Source of the DNA: Candidatus Flexifilum breve
GTDB lineage: Bacteria > Chloroflexota > Anaerolineae > Aggregatilineales > Phototrophicaceae
Length of the DNA stretch: 64,000 nucleotides
NCBI GenBank assembly: GCA_016717205.1
Contig: JADKGC010000002.1
Location: 124,001 to 188,000, forward strand
Direction: 5' to 3'
The position numbers and the translations under genes are program-made. This document shows, piece after piece, positions 18,387-27,135 of the stretch. Below the pieces are notes generated by a model. It was not told the DNA's origin and ran no database searches. It saw only the letters and a list, made by a program, of their open reading frames with translations. Numbering within the stretch: the stretch's first letter is position 1; the number at the start of each line of letters is the position of its first letter.

Positions 18387-19961
18387 ATGACATTCTCACG
18401 GTCACGTTTTTTTATTCTAGTCCTCTTGATCTGCTTCTTGGGATCGTTCACAGTCCTCGCTCAGGACGCTGAAAACGTCCTCCTGTATGGTGGCAATCAG
18501 GACATCGACAACATCGACCCCGCGATCGGCGAAAACTACTCGATCAACGCCGCGCTCGTCACCCTGTACGATCCGCTCTTCATCCTGCGTGGCGAAACGA
18601 TTGAGCCACTGCTCGTTGATACCTGGGAAGTCAATGACGACGCGACTGTGTGGACGTTCAACCTCAAGCAGAACGCCACCTTCCATGATGGCAGCTCGGT
18701 CAATGCCGATGCCGTCGTGTACAGCTTCAACCGCCTGCTCGAACTTCAGGGGCCGCCGACCTACCGCTGGGCGGGCATCGCCGATACCAGCTCGGCGCAG
18801 GCGCTCGACGAATTCACCGTGCAGTTCACACTGCTCCAGCCGTTCGCGCCGTTCGTCGGCACGCTGACGCAGGTCTACATCGTCAACCCGGCCATCGTCG
18901 AAGCCAACCGCGGCGATGACTTCGGTCAGACCTTCCTCAAGGAAAATTCGGCGGGTTCCGGCCCGTTCACCGTGGGGCGCTGGGAAATCGGCAACCTGTA
19001 TGAATTCGTCGCCGTCGAAGATTACTGGGGCGGCTGGCCGAGCGAAAATCACCCCGACCGCGTCCTGTGGATCATCCGCCGTGACAGCGCCTCGCAGGTC
19101 AATTCGCTGCTCGCGGGCGAAACGCACATCGCCGACACCATCGACCTCGTGGACGCCGAACGCATCAACGCGACGGAAGGTTTCCGTGTCGAAAGCAACG
19201 CCGGTCTGTTCGTCAACAGCCTCAAGCTGAATACGCAGGGCGAATACACCAGCGACCTCAACGTGCGCATGGCCATCGCCTACGCCATGAACTACGAAGC
19301 GCTGCCGCAGGTGCTCGACATCCCGGTCGAACTCATGCCCGGCCCCACGCCGCTCGGCATGGAAGGCGCGGTCGCCGATCTGGAAGTGCCCACCTTCGAC
19401 CTCGACAAGGCGCGCGAATATCTGGCGCAGTCCCCGTGGCCGGAAGGCGGCTTCGCGCTCGACTATGTGTACGTCAGCGGCTTGACGTTCGAAGAAGTGA
19501 CCGGTCTCGTGCTGCTCGAAGGCCTCGCCGAACTCAACATCACCCTCAACATGACGCCGATGCTGTGGCCGGACATGGTCGCCAGCTGCTCCGCGCCGGA
19601 AAGCGGCCCGGACATCATCAACATCTACACGCAGCCCGCCTATCTGGACATGGACGCGCACCTGTTCAACCAGTATCACTCGACGCAGTGGGGCAGCTAC
19701 AACTCGTGCGGCTTCTACAGCAACGAACAGGTCGACAGCCTGCTCGACACCGCCCGCGTCACCGGTGATCAGGCCGCGCGTCTGGAAATGTACGCCGAAG
19801 CGCAGCGCCTCATCGCCGCTGACCAGCCTGCCATCTGGACGTACTCGCAGAATGCCGTGCTCGGCTTCAACGACTGCATTGGCGGCTACGTGTTCCGCCC
19901 GCTGGAAAGTCTGTCGGTGCTCTTCCGGGATCTCACGATGGATAACTGCCCGGCCGCGTAA
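18387..19961 (+). CDS. peptide/amide ABC transporter substrate-binding protein (SBP family 5)
   Basis: 524 residues. The signal peptide is about 25 residues (FFILVLLICFLGSFTVLA, then QDAEN). The mature part has the family-5 organisation (NIDPAIGENYSINAALVTLYDPLF, here split by design; WTFNLKQNATFHDG; VVYSFNRL). No lipobox cysteine is visible, so anchoring is unclear. I use the ATG at 18387 with AAAGGA upstream, since the GTG at 18363 would precede the signal peptide with polar residues. First gene of the operon. The adjoining hydantoinase-type enzymes suggest cyclic amides, hydantoins or modified peptides as ligand. That is inference. Confidence 0.9.
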   Translation: MTFSRSRFFILVLLICFLGSFTVLAQDAENVLLYGGNQDIDNIDPAIGENYSINAALVTLYDPLFILRGETIEPLLVDTWEVNDDATVWTFNLKQNATFHDGSSVNADAVVYSFNRLLELQGPPTYRWAGIADTSSAQALDEFTVQFTLLQPFAPFVGTLTQVYIVNPAIVEANRGDDFGQTFLKENSAGSGPFTVGRWEIGNLYEFVAVEDYWGGWPSENHPDRVLWIIRRDSASQVNSLLAGETHIADTIDLVDAERINATEGFRVESNAGLFVNSLKLNTQGEYTSDLNVRMAIAYAMNYEALPQVLDIPVELMPGPTPLGMEGAVADLEVPTFDLDKAREYLAQSPWPEGGFALDYVYVSGLTFEEVTGLVLLEGLAELNITLNMTPMLWPDMVASCSAPESGPDIINIYTQPAYLDMDAHLFNQYHSTQWGSYNSCGFYSNEQVDSLLDTARVTGDQAARLEMYAEAQRLIAADQPAIWTYSQNAVLGFNDCIGGYVFRPLESLSVLFRDLTMDNCPAA

Positions 19962-19993
19962 CACCCAGTAGGTAACGTCAGTTAGGGATAATC

Positions 19994-20102
19994 CTAACCC
20001 CTCTCCCCTATCCCCTCTCCCACGCAAGCGGGGAGAGGGGAGAAAAAAGGTCTTTGGCTGGCTCCCCTCCCTGAATTCGGAGGCGTGGGGCTGGGGGTGG
20101 GG
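19994..20102. repeat. CCCCTCTCC and GAATTCGG hairpin repeats between SBP and permease genes
   Basis: A CCCCTCTCC...GGAGAGGGG hairpin with loop ACGCAAGC is followed by CTCCCCTCCCTGAATTCGG and a G-rich tail. It sits where SBP genes often have an mRNA-stabilising or attenuating hairpin before the permease genes. Confidence 0.75.
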
Positions 20103-20198
20103 TCAGAGAAGCATTGTCCGTAATTCACGTTGGGTAACCCTTACCGCAGCGGGGATCAATTCTCGCTGCGGTGTCTCTCCTGCCTCATAGGAAAAGAC

Positions 20199-21212
20199 AT
20201 GCTGTTCCGCTACTACTTTTTGAGGCGGCTGATTCTCATCATTCCGCTGTTGATCGGGCTTAGTCTGCTCACGTTCTTCATCGCGCGCGTGCTGCCCGGT
20301 GACCCCGTCGGGTTGGCGGCTGGCCCGCAGGCGACGACGGAGATCAAAGACGCGCTGCGGCGCGAATTCGGGCTGGATCAGCCCCTGCCCCTGCAGTACG
20401 TCAACTACGTGCTCGACCTGCTGCGCGGTGACTGGGGGCAGTCGCTGTATTCGCGGCACGATGTCAGCGCGGATATCGCCGTCTACTTCCCCGCCACGCT
20501 CGAACTGACCATCGCCGCGATCATCATCGCCACGCTGCTCGGCGTGCCCGCCGGGATGATCTCCGCGATCTACCGCGGCAAACTGCCGGATCACATCACG
20601 CGGGTGCTGGCGCTGTTCTTCGTCAGCTTCCCGGCCTTCTGGCTGGCAATGATTTTCCAGTTGATCTTTGGCCTCGACCTGAACTGGTTCCCGATTGGCC
20701 GCCGCCTCAACGCGCTGGCGACCCCGCCGGAAGCCATCACGGGCATGTATACCCTCGACAGCCTGCTGCGCCTCGACTTCGCCACCTTCGGACTGTCGAT
20801 CCAACACCTCGTTCTGCCCGCGCTCGTGCTCTCATTCGGGTCGCTCGCCAGCATCACGCGCATCACCCGCGCGAGCATGCTGGAAGCGCTCGACAAAGAC
20901 TCGGTGCGCATGGAACGCGCCATCGGCATCCCCTACCGCATCATCGTGACCAAGTACGTGCTGCGCAGCGCGTTGATCGCCACCGTGACGATCATCTCGC
21001 TCGAATTCGGCTGGCTGATGGCGGGCGCGGTGCTGGTCGAAACGATCTTCGACTGGCCGGGCATGGGCTTGTACGCGGTCGAATCGTCGCTGCGGCTGGA
21101 CTTCCAGCCGATCATGGGCATCACCATCGTGTACGGCATCGTGTTCAGCCTGATCAACATCCTCGCGGATTTCATCGTCGGCGTCCTAGACCCCCGGATT
21201 CGTTATGGCTGA
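20199..21212 (+). CDS. ABC transporter permease, DppB/OppB type
   Basis: 337 residues with six membrane segments. The N-terminus is YYFLRRLILIIPLLIGLSLL, and GDP and GL motifs of the first periplasmic loop follow (RVLPGDPVGLAAG). The cytoplasmic EAA-type coupling loop is near ASMLEALDKDSVRMERAIGI. The ATG at 20199 follows AGGAAA. It forms the membrane channel with the next gene product, whose start overlaps its stop by 8 nt. Confidence 0.93.
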   Translation: MLFRYYFLRRLILIIPLLIGLSLLTFFIARVLPGDPVGLAAGPQATTEIKDALRREFGLDQPLPLQYVNYVLDLLRGDWGQSLYSRHDVSADIAVYFPATLELTIAAIIIATLLGVPAGMISAIYRGKLPDHITRVLALFFVSFPAFWLAMIFQLIFGLDLNWFPIGRRLNALATPPEAITGMYTLDSLLRLDFATFGLSIQHLVLPALVLSFGSLASITRITRASMLEALDKDSVRMERAIGIPYRIIVTKYVLRSALIATVTIISLEFGWLMAGAVLVETIFDWPGMGLYAVESSLRLDFQPIMGITIVYGIVFSLINILADFIVGVLDPRIRYG

Positions 21213-22104
21213 GACTCCTGTGCTTGTTCAACCGGAACGGGGTCAATCGCCGCGCATGGAGAACTTCCGCCGCGCGGTCTACCGTTTCCGCACCAATACC
21301 CTCTCGATGGTCGGCTTGGTGATGCTGGTTTTCATCGTGGTGATCGCCTTCGCCGCGCCGGTCATCGTGCCGCACCCCGAAGATGCGGAAGGCAAAACCC
21401 GCGTCACCGCCCGCTTAGAAGCGCCCAGCGCGGAATTCCCGTTTGGGACGGATAACGTCGGGCGTGACATCTACAGCCGTTTGCTGCTCGGCACGGGCTT
21501 GGCGCTGCAGGTCGGCATCGTCATCATCGTACTGGCGACCGCCATCGGCGTGACCATCGGCGGCGTGGCCGCGTACTTCGGCGGCTGGGTCGACGAAATC
21601 CTCATGCGCATCACCGACATCTTTCTCACCGTGCCCGCGCTGATCCTCGCCATTGCGGTGACGGCGGCGCTCGGCAAGGGCATCATCAACGTGATGATCG
21701 GCATCTCGCTGGTGTGGTGGCCGGGGTTCGCCCGCCTCACGCGCAGCCTCGTGCTCTCGCTCAAGGAAGAACCCTTCGTGGAAGCGGCGCGCGGCCTCGG
21801 CGCGAGCGACCTGCGCGTGCTGTTCCGGCACATTCTGCCCAACGCACTCTCGCCCATCATCGTCAAGATGAGCACGGACTTCGGCTTCGCGGTGCTGACC
21901 GCCGCCGCGCTCAGCTTCATCGGCCTCGGCGCGCAGCCGCCCACGCCGGAATGGGGCGCGATGATCAACGAAGGGCGGGACTACTTCCCCCAGCAGTGGT
22001 GGGTGGCGACCTTCCCCGGCATGGCGATCTTCCTGCTCGTCTTCAGTTGGAACTTGCTCGGCGACGGGCTGCGCGACGTGCTCGATCCGCGTTCACGGCG
22101 GTGA
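21205..22104 (+). CDS. ABC transporter permease, DppC/OppC type
   Basis: 299 residues with an N-terminal OppC-type segment (RRAVYRFRTNTLSMVGL) and six membrane helices. The signature FGTDNVGRDIYSRLLLG and the EAA loop EEPFVEAARGLGASDLRVLF are present. It partners the preceding permease. Start overlap ATGGCTGA indicates translational coupling. Confidence 0.93.
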   Translation: MAETPVLVQPERGQSPRMENFRRAVYRFRTNTLSMVGLVMLVFIVVIAFAAPVIVPHPEDAEGKTRVTARLEAPSAEFPFGTDNVGRDIYSRLLLGTGLALQVGIVIIVLATAIGVTIGGVAAYFGGWVDEILMRITDIFLTVPALILAIAVTAALGKGIINVMIGISLVWWPGFARLTRSLVLSLKEEPFVEAARGLGASDLRVLFRHILPNALSPIIVKMSTDFGFAVLTAAALSFIGLGAQPPTPEWGAMINEGRDYFPQQWWVATFPGMAIFLLVFSWNLLGDGLRDVLDPRSRR

Positions 22105-22110
22105 GGTCTT

Positions 22111-23139
22111 ATGCCTGAAACCCTGCTCGATATTCAAGATTTACATGTGGAATTCAAAACCTTCGACGGCGTGTCGAAGGTGCTGGCGGGCGTCGATCTG
22201 CGCATGGAGCGCGGCGACGTGCTCGGCCTCGTCGGCGAGACGGGCTGCGGCAAGTCGCTGACCGCGCTGGCCGTGCCGCGCCTCATCCCCACGCCACCGG
22301 GGAAGATCACCAGCGGGCGCGTGCTGTTCAAGGGCGAAGACGTGCTGCAAAAGTCGCCCGCCGACATGCAGCGCCTGCGTGCCAAACACCTCGGCATGAT
22401 CTTTCAGGACCCGACGACCAATCTCAACCCGCTGTTCACCATCCGCGAACAGTTGATCGACGCGGTGCTGTATCAGCGGATGGAAGCGCAGCAGGTGCCT
22501 GGTCGCTGGAAGGGTTTTCTGCCGTCCGCGCGCCAAACCCGCCTCGACGCCGCCCGCCGCGCCCTTGAACTGCTCGGCTTGGTGGGCATCTCTGACGGCG
22601 ACAAGCGCATCAGCGATTACCCACACCAGTTCAGCGGCGGCATGCGTCAGCGCGTGCTGATCGCGATGGCGTTGGCGGGCGAACCTGATCTGCTGATCGC
22701 CGATGAGCCGACGACCGCGCTCGACGTGACCATTCAGGCGCAAATCCTCAACCTGATCAACGATCTGGTCAAGCGGCTCGGCCTGTCCGTGCTGCTGATC
22801 ACGCATAACCTCGGCGTGGTGGCGCACACCTGCACGCGCGTCGCGGTGATGTACGCCGGGCGTGTAATCGAACAAGCACCCGTGCGCGAGCTGTTCAAGA
22901 ATCCGAAGCATCCGTACACCCGTGGCCTCCTGCAAGCGGTGCCGACGCGTCACACCCAGCGCGGCGAACTCCAAGGCATCGCCGGGTCGATTCCCAACCT
23001 CAACACCCCGCCGATGGGCTGCCGCTTTCACCCGCGCTGCCCGCACGTGATGGATCGCTGTCGCGCCGCCGTCCCAACCAACGTGGTTGTGGGGCAGGAT
23101 CACCGCACCGAATGTTATCTGTACCCGGAGGGCGCATGA
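22111..23139 (+). CDS. ABC transporter ATP-binding protein, DppD/OppD type
   Basis: 342 residues. Walker A GETGCGKS, Q-loop IFQDPTTNLNP, signature SGGMRQRV, Walker B LLIADEPTTALD and H-loop LLITHNLGV are all intact. The C-terminal oligopeptide-transporter domain has cysteines in GCRFHPRCPHVMDRC, which in OppD/DppD proteins bind an iron-sulphur cluster. One half of the heterodimeric ATPase. Confidence 0.94.
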   Translation: MPETLLDIQDLHVEFKTFDGVSKVLAGVDLRMERGDVLGLVGETGCGKSLTALAVPRLIPTPPGKITSGRVLFKGEDVLQKSPADMQRLRAKHLGMIFQDPTTNLNPLFTIREQLIDAVLYQRMEAQQVPGRWKGFLPSARQTRLDAARRALELLGLVGISDGDKRISDYPHQFSGGMRQRVLIAMALAGEPDLLIADEPTTALDVTIQAQILNLINDLVKRLGLSVLLITHNLGVVAHTCTRVAVMYAGRVIEQAPVRELFKNPKHPYTRGLLQAVPTRHTQRGELQGIAGSIPNLNTPPMGCRFHPRCPHVMDRCRAAVPTNVVVGQDHRTECYLYPEGA

Positions 23140-24119
23140 CTGACACACCGCTGCTGCAAGTGCGCCACCTGAAAAAAGGCTTCCCCGTGCGCGGTGGGCT
23201 GCTCAATCGCCCCATCGCGACGGCCAACGTCATCGACGGCGTGAGCTTCGACGTGCCGCGCGGCAAAACGCTCGGACTGGTGGGCGAATCGGGGTCAGGC
23301 AAGACGACGATCGGCAAATGCGTCATCCGTTTGATCGAACCGACGAGCGGCGAAATCCTGTTCGACGGCATCGACCTGATGAAGCTGTCCGGACGCGAAC
23401 TGCGCGAACGCCGCACCGACATGCAGATGATCTATCAAGCGCCGGGGGCATCGCTCAACGGGCGCATGACCGTCGGGCAGATCATCGGCGAGGCGCTGTG
23501 GCTGCACGAACGGCTCAACGGCTGGGCGGCGCGCGACCGCGTACTGAAGCTGCTGGACGTGGTCGGCCTCAAGCCAGAGCATTATCACCGTTTCCCGCAC
23601 GAATTCAGCGGCGGGCAGCAGCAGCGCATCGGCATCGCCCGCGCGCTGGCCGTGCGCCCGAAGCTGCTCGTGCTCGACGAGCCAACTTCCGCGCTCGACG
23701 TGTCGGTGCAGGCGCAGGTGCTGAATCTGCTCAGCGACTTGCAGCAGGAATTCAAACTGACGTTCCTGTTCATCTCGCACGATCTCGGCGTGGTGCGCTA
23801 CCTGTGCGATCAGGTCGCGCTGCTCTACCTCGGCAAGCTGGTCGAAATCGCCGACGTGGACAGCATCTTTGACGAACCGAAACACCCGTATACGCAAGCG
23901 TTGATCTCGGCAATCCCCGAACCAGACCCCGACGAGAAGCGCGACATTATCACCTTGAGCGGCGACCTGTCGCGGCGGCGGCCAACGCGGGGCTGCCCGT
24001 TCGCGCCGCGCTGTCAGGCGGCCAAGCTCGATATCTGCGAGACGGTCGAACCGCCGCTGGTGGAGACCGGGAATGGTCACCGCGTCGCCTGCCATTTGCA
24101 TACCGGAGCACAAGTCTAA
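23136..24119 (+). CDS. ABC transporter ATP-binding protein, DppF/OppF type
   Basis: 327 residues. Walker A GESGSGKTT, signature SGGQQQRIG, Walker B LLVLDEPTSALD and H-loop LFISHDLGV. The C-terminus has the cysteine motif GCPFAPRCQAAKLDIC. The ATG at 23136 overlaps the previous stop (ATGA). Pairs with the preceding ATPase. Confidence 0.94.
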   Translation: MTDTPLLQVRHLKKGFPVRGGLLNRPIATANVIDGVSFDVPRGKTLGLVGESGSGKTTIGKCVIRLIEPTSGEILFDGIDLMKLSGRELRERRTDMQMIYQAPGASLNGRMTVGQIIGEALWLHERLNGWAARDRVLKLLDVVGLKPEHYHRFPHEFSGGQQQRIGIARALAVRPKLLVLDEPTSALDVSVQAQVLNLLSDLQQEFKLTFLFISHDLGVVRYLCDQVALLYLGKLVEIADVDSIFDEPKHPYTQALISAIPEPDPDEKRDIITLSGDLSRRRPTRGCPFAPRCQAAKLDICETVEPPLVETGNGHRVACHLHTGAQV

Positions 24120-25216
24120 TGCTGCAGCAAGTTACCCTGGACGACATTCAACCGATCGCGCTCGGCGCGGGCATTCTCGGCACAGGCGGCGGCGGGAGTC
24201 CCTACCTCGGCTCGCTGATTCTGCGCGAGGCGATCAAGGAGTACGGCGCGGTCAAAGTCATCGACCCGCACGCGCTGCCGGACGACGGACAAATTCCGCT
24301 CGTCGGTCATATTGGCGCGCCGACCGCCAGCATCGAAAAGATGGAAGAAGGCTCAGAAATTCTGCGCGCGGTGCGCCTGCTGGAACGGCACACGGGCAAG
24401 CCGATGACCGCCATCGGCATCGCGGAGATCGGCGGCTCGAATTCGATGGCGCCGATGGTCGCCGCGCTGCAAGCCGGTCTGCCCGTCGTCGACGGCGACT
24501 CGATGGGGCGCGCCTTCCCCGAAGTGCAGATGTCCACCTTCCTCTTCGACAACCAGACGGAAGTCACGCCGCTGGCGCTGGTCGATGCCGGCGGCAACGA
24601 AGTTGTGATTTCCAAGACGATCAGCTTCAAGTGGGCGGAAGACATCGCCCGCACGCTGGCGACCCTCATGGGCGCGACGGCGGGTCTCGCCGGGCAGGTG
24701 GTCACGGGCGCAGAGTACAAGCGCCTCGGCGTGAACTACACGCTCTCGCTGGCGCATTCGATTGGCCACAGCGTCATGCTGGCGCAGGATCGCGGCGCGG
24801 ATGTGCCGGAAAGCATCGCCGAGACGCTCAACGGGCGCATCCTCATGCGCGGCAAAATCACCGACGTGAACCGCCGCACCACGCAGGGCTTCGCGCGCGG
24901 TTCGCTCACGGTGGAAGGCTTCGGCGTGAATCAGGACAAGCTGTACATCGAATTCCAGAACGAATTCCTGATCGCCAACCTGAACGGGCAGATCGTGACC
25001 ACCGTGCCCAACCTGATCACCATTGTCACCGACGACACGGGCGAAGCCGTCTCCACCGAACTGCTGCGCTATGGGCTGCGGGTCGCGGTGATCGCCATTC
25101 CGGCGGCGCGCGCGCTGACCAGTGAGTCGGCGCTCAAGGTCGTGGGGCCGGGCGCGTTCGGCTATGACGTGCCGTTCACACCCATGTCCGGCACGAAAAT
25201 CGGCGAACGGGTGTAA
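24119..25216 (+). CDS. DUF917 / S-methyl-thiohydantoin desulfurase-like protein, copy 1
   Basis: 365 residues. The DUF917 N-terminus is clear (LGAGILGTGGGGSPYLGSL), as are GRAFPEVQMSTF, KGK-like turns (MRGKITDVNRRTTQGFARG) and FQNEFLIA. Members of this family are linked to hydantoin-type ring chemistry and typically adjoin HyuA-like genes. The start overlaps the previous stop as TAATG, tying it to the transporter operon. A second copy lies at 27136-28221. Confidence 0.88.
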   Translation: MLQQVTLDDIQPIALGAGILGTGGGGSPYLGSLILREAIKEYGAVKVIDPHALPDDGQIPLVGHIGAPTASIEKMEEGSEILRAVRLLERHTGKPMTAIGIAEIGGSNSMAPMVAALQAGLPVVDGDSMGRAFPEVQMSTFLFDNQTEVTPLALVDAGGNEVVISKTISFKWAEDIARTLATLMGATAGLAGQVVTGAEYKRLGVNYTLSLAHSIGHSVMLAQDRGADVPESIAETLNGRILMRGKITDVNRRTTQGFARGSLTVEGFGVNQDKLYIEFQNEFLIANLNGQIVTTVPNLITIVTDDTGEAVSTELLRYGLRVAVIAIPAARALTSESALKVVGPGAFGYDVPFTPMSGTKIGERV

Positions 25217-25217
25217 C

Positions 25218-25519
25218 CTCACCCCTTAGCCCCCTCTCCACCCGGAGAGGGGATTTAGGGGTGAGCTAGGAATTCGACCCCACCCCCGGCCCCTCCCCGA
25301 ATTCAGGGAGGGGAGACAGACACACCCGTCTCCCCGCATCGATAGGAGACGAATATTGTAGGGACGAGGCATGCCTCGTCCACCTCACCCGGTGGGACAA
25401 AAGGGTGTTTAAAAACCCTCACCCCCAACCCCTCTCCCACGCAAGCGGGGAGAGGGGAGACGTGGCGACCGCTGTTGGCTCCCCTCCCTGAATTCGGGGA
25501 GGGGTAGGGGGTGGGGTCG
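25218..25519. repeat. 371-bp spacer packed with hairpin repeats and an orphan IS end
   Basis: In order: a CCCCTCTCC-type hairpin (25218-25266), an inverted composite repeat (25274-25381: GACCCCACCCCCGGCCCCTC side first, then a GGGACGAGGCATGCCTCGTC hairpin), AGGGTGTTTAAAAA (25402-25415, identical to the IS left end), another CCCCTCTCC hairpin with loop ACGCAAGC (25418-25460) and a GAATTCGGGG hairpin (25480-25519). No gene is visible. It splits the operon between DUF917 copy 1 and the HyuA-like gene. Confidence 0.8.
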
Positions 25520-25587
25520 AAAGTTGAAAATCGCTGGCGCGAGCAGCTTGAAATTGATTTTCATTCACAACACGAAAGGAAGCGATT

Positions 25588-27129
25588 GTGCGTATTGGGA
25601 TTGACGTAGGCGGAACGAACACCGATGCCGTCATTATGGACGGGCGGACGGTCATCAGTTCCATCAAAACACCGACCACCGCCAATGTGAGCGACGGCAT
25701 TGTCAAAGCGCTCAAGTATCTGGTTGCCGAATCCGGCGTCAACGTGGGCGACCTCGACGCGGTCATGATCGGCACGACGCATTTCACCAACGCGGTGGTC
25801 GAACGCCGCCGCTTGCAGACGACCGCCTGTATCCGCCTCGCCCTCCCGGCGACAGTCTGCCTGCCGCCGATGGTCGATTGGCCGGACGAACTGCGTGAAG
25901 TCGTCGGCGGACACTACTATCTGGCGCACGGCGGCCATGAATTCGACGGGCGCGACATCTCGGCGTTTGACGCCGACGAAATTCGCGGCATCGCCGAACA
26001 GATCGCGGCGAAGGGCATCAAGGCCATCGCCATTTCGTCGGTCTTCTCCCCCGTCAACGCCGATTTTGAGCAGAAGGCCGCGGAGATCGTCGCAGAGGTC
26101 ATCCCCGACGCGAGCATCACCCTGTCGAGCACCATCGGACGCATTGGCCTGCTCGAACGCGAGAATGCGGCGATCATGAACGCCTGCCTGCGCGAACTGG
26201 CGATCAAGACGGTCGGCGGCTTCAAGCAGGCGCTGGCGGAACTGAATATCACCGCGCCGTTCTTCATCAGCCAGAACGATGGCACGCTCATGAACGCGGA
26301 CTTCGCGACCGAACACCCGGTATTGACCTTCGCCTCGGGTCCGACCAACAGTATGCGCGGCGCGGCCTTCCTCAGTGGTTTGAAGGACGCCATCGTGATC
26401 GACGTGGGCGGCACGACGACCGACGTCGGCGTGCTGCAGCACGGCTTCCCGCGCGTTGCGGCGCTGGCCGTGAGCATCGGCGGCGTGCGCACCAACTTCC
26501 GCATGCCCGACACGCTCTCCATCGGCTTGGGCGGCGGTTCGCTCGTCGTGACCGATCCGCTCAAGGTCGGCCCGCAGAGCGTCGGCTATGAAATCACCAC
26601 CAAAGCGCTGGTCTTCGGCGGTGACACGCTCACCACCACCGATGTGATCGTCGCGGCGGGTCAGGCCGAGGTCGGCGACGCCGCCCGCGTCGCGCACATC
26701 GACCAGACGACCATCACCGCGGTCGAAGATCGCATTGAGGAGATGGTCAATATCGCCGTCGACCGCATGAAGACGAGCGCGGCAGCCGTTCCCGTGATCA
26801 TCGTGGGCGGCGGCAGCATCCTCATCCAGCGACCGATTGCGGGCGCGTCGGAAATCGTCAAGCCGCAGCACTTCGCGGTCGCCAACGCCATCGGCGCGGC
26901 TATCGCGCAGATCGGCGGCGAAACCGATCGCATCTTCTCGCTGGCGGATATGACGCGCGAACAGGCGCTGGCCGCGGCCAAGAAAGAAGCCTCCGACCGT
27001 GCGATTGCAGCGGGCGCGGATGCCAACAGCATCGAAATCGTGGAAGTCGAAGAAGTGCCGCTCGCGTACCTGCCCGGCAACGCGACGCGCATCATGGTCA
27101 AAGCCGTGGGCGATCTGGCGGGGAGCTAA
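25588..27129 (+). CDS. hydantoinase/oxoprolinase-family protein (HyuA-like)
   Basis: 513 residues, the ATPase-type subunit fold of hydantoinase/oxoprolinase A. IGIDVGGTNTDAVIMDG is the actin-like phosphate-1 motif, with IDVGGTTTDVGVL later as phosphate-2 and GGGSIL near the C-terminus. The GTG start follows AAAGGA by 8 nt. In this superfamily ATP drives opening of cyclic amides such as hydantoin or 5-oxoproline, usually with a B subunit. No HyuB gene is here, and DUF917 genes flank it instead, which suggests they are the partners. Confidence 0.9.
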   Translation: MRIGIDVGGTNTDAVIMDGRTVISSIKTPTTANVSDGIVKALKYLVAESGVNVGDLDAVMIGTTHFTNAVVERRRLQTTACIRLALPATVCLPPMVDWPDELREVVGGHYYLAHGGHEFDGRDISAFDADEIRGIAEQIAAKGIKAIAISSVFSPVNADFEQKAAEIVAEVIPDASITLSSTIGRIGLLERENAAIMNACLRELAIKTVGGFKQALAELNITAPFFISQNDGTLMNADFATEHPVLTFASGPTNSMRGAAFLSGLKDAIVIDVGGTTTDVGVLQHGFPRVAALAVSIGGVRTNFRMPDTLSIGLGGGSLVVTDPLKVGPQSVGYEITTKALVFGGDTLTTTDVIVAAGQAEVGDAARVAHIDQTTITAVEDRIEEMVNIAVDRMKTSAAAVPVIIVGGGSILIQRPIAGASEIVKPQHFAVANAIGAAIAQIGGETDRIFSLADMTREQALAAAKKEASDRAIAAGADANSIEIVEVEEVPLAYLPGNATRIMVKAVGDLAGS

Positions 27130-27135
27130 ACGATC

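Noticed and set aside
18417..20027. A 536-codon minus-strand frame
   Set aside because: Antisense to the SBP gene; no motif.
24073..25125. A 350-codon plus-strand frame overlapping DUF917 copy 1
   Set aside because: It is an out-of-frame, Arg-rich reading of the DUF917 gene with no recognisable domain.
25218..25519. A possible CRISPR array, because of many similar short repeats
   Set aside because: The repeats are palindromic and irregularly spaced, alternate orientation and lack unique spacers of constant length. No cas genes are present.
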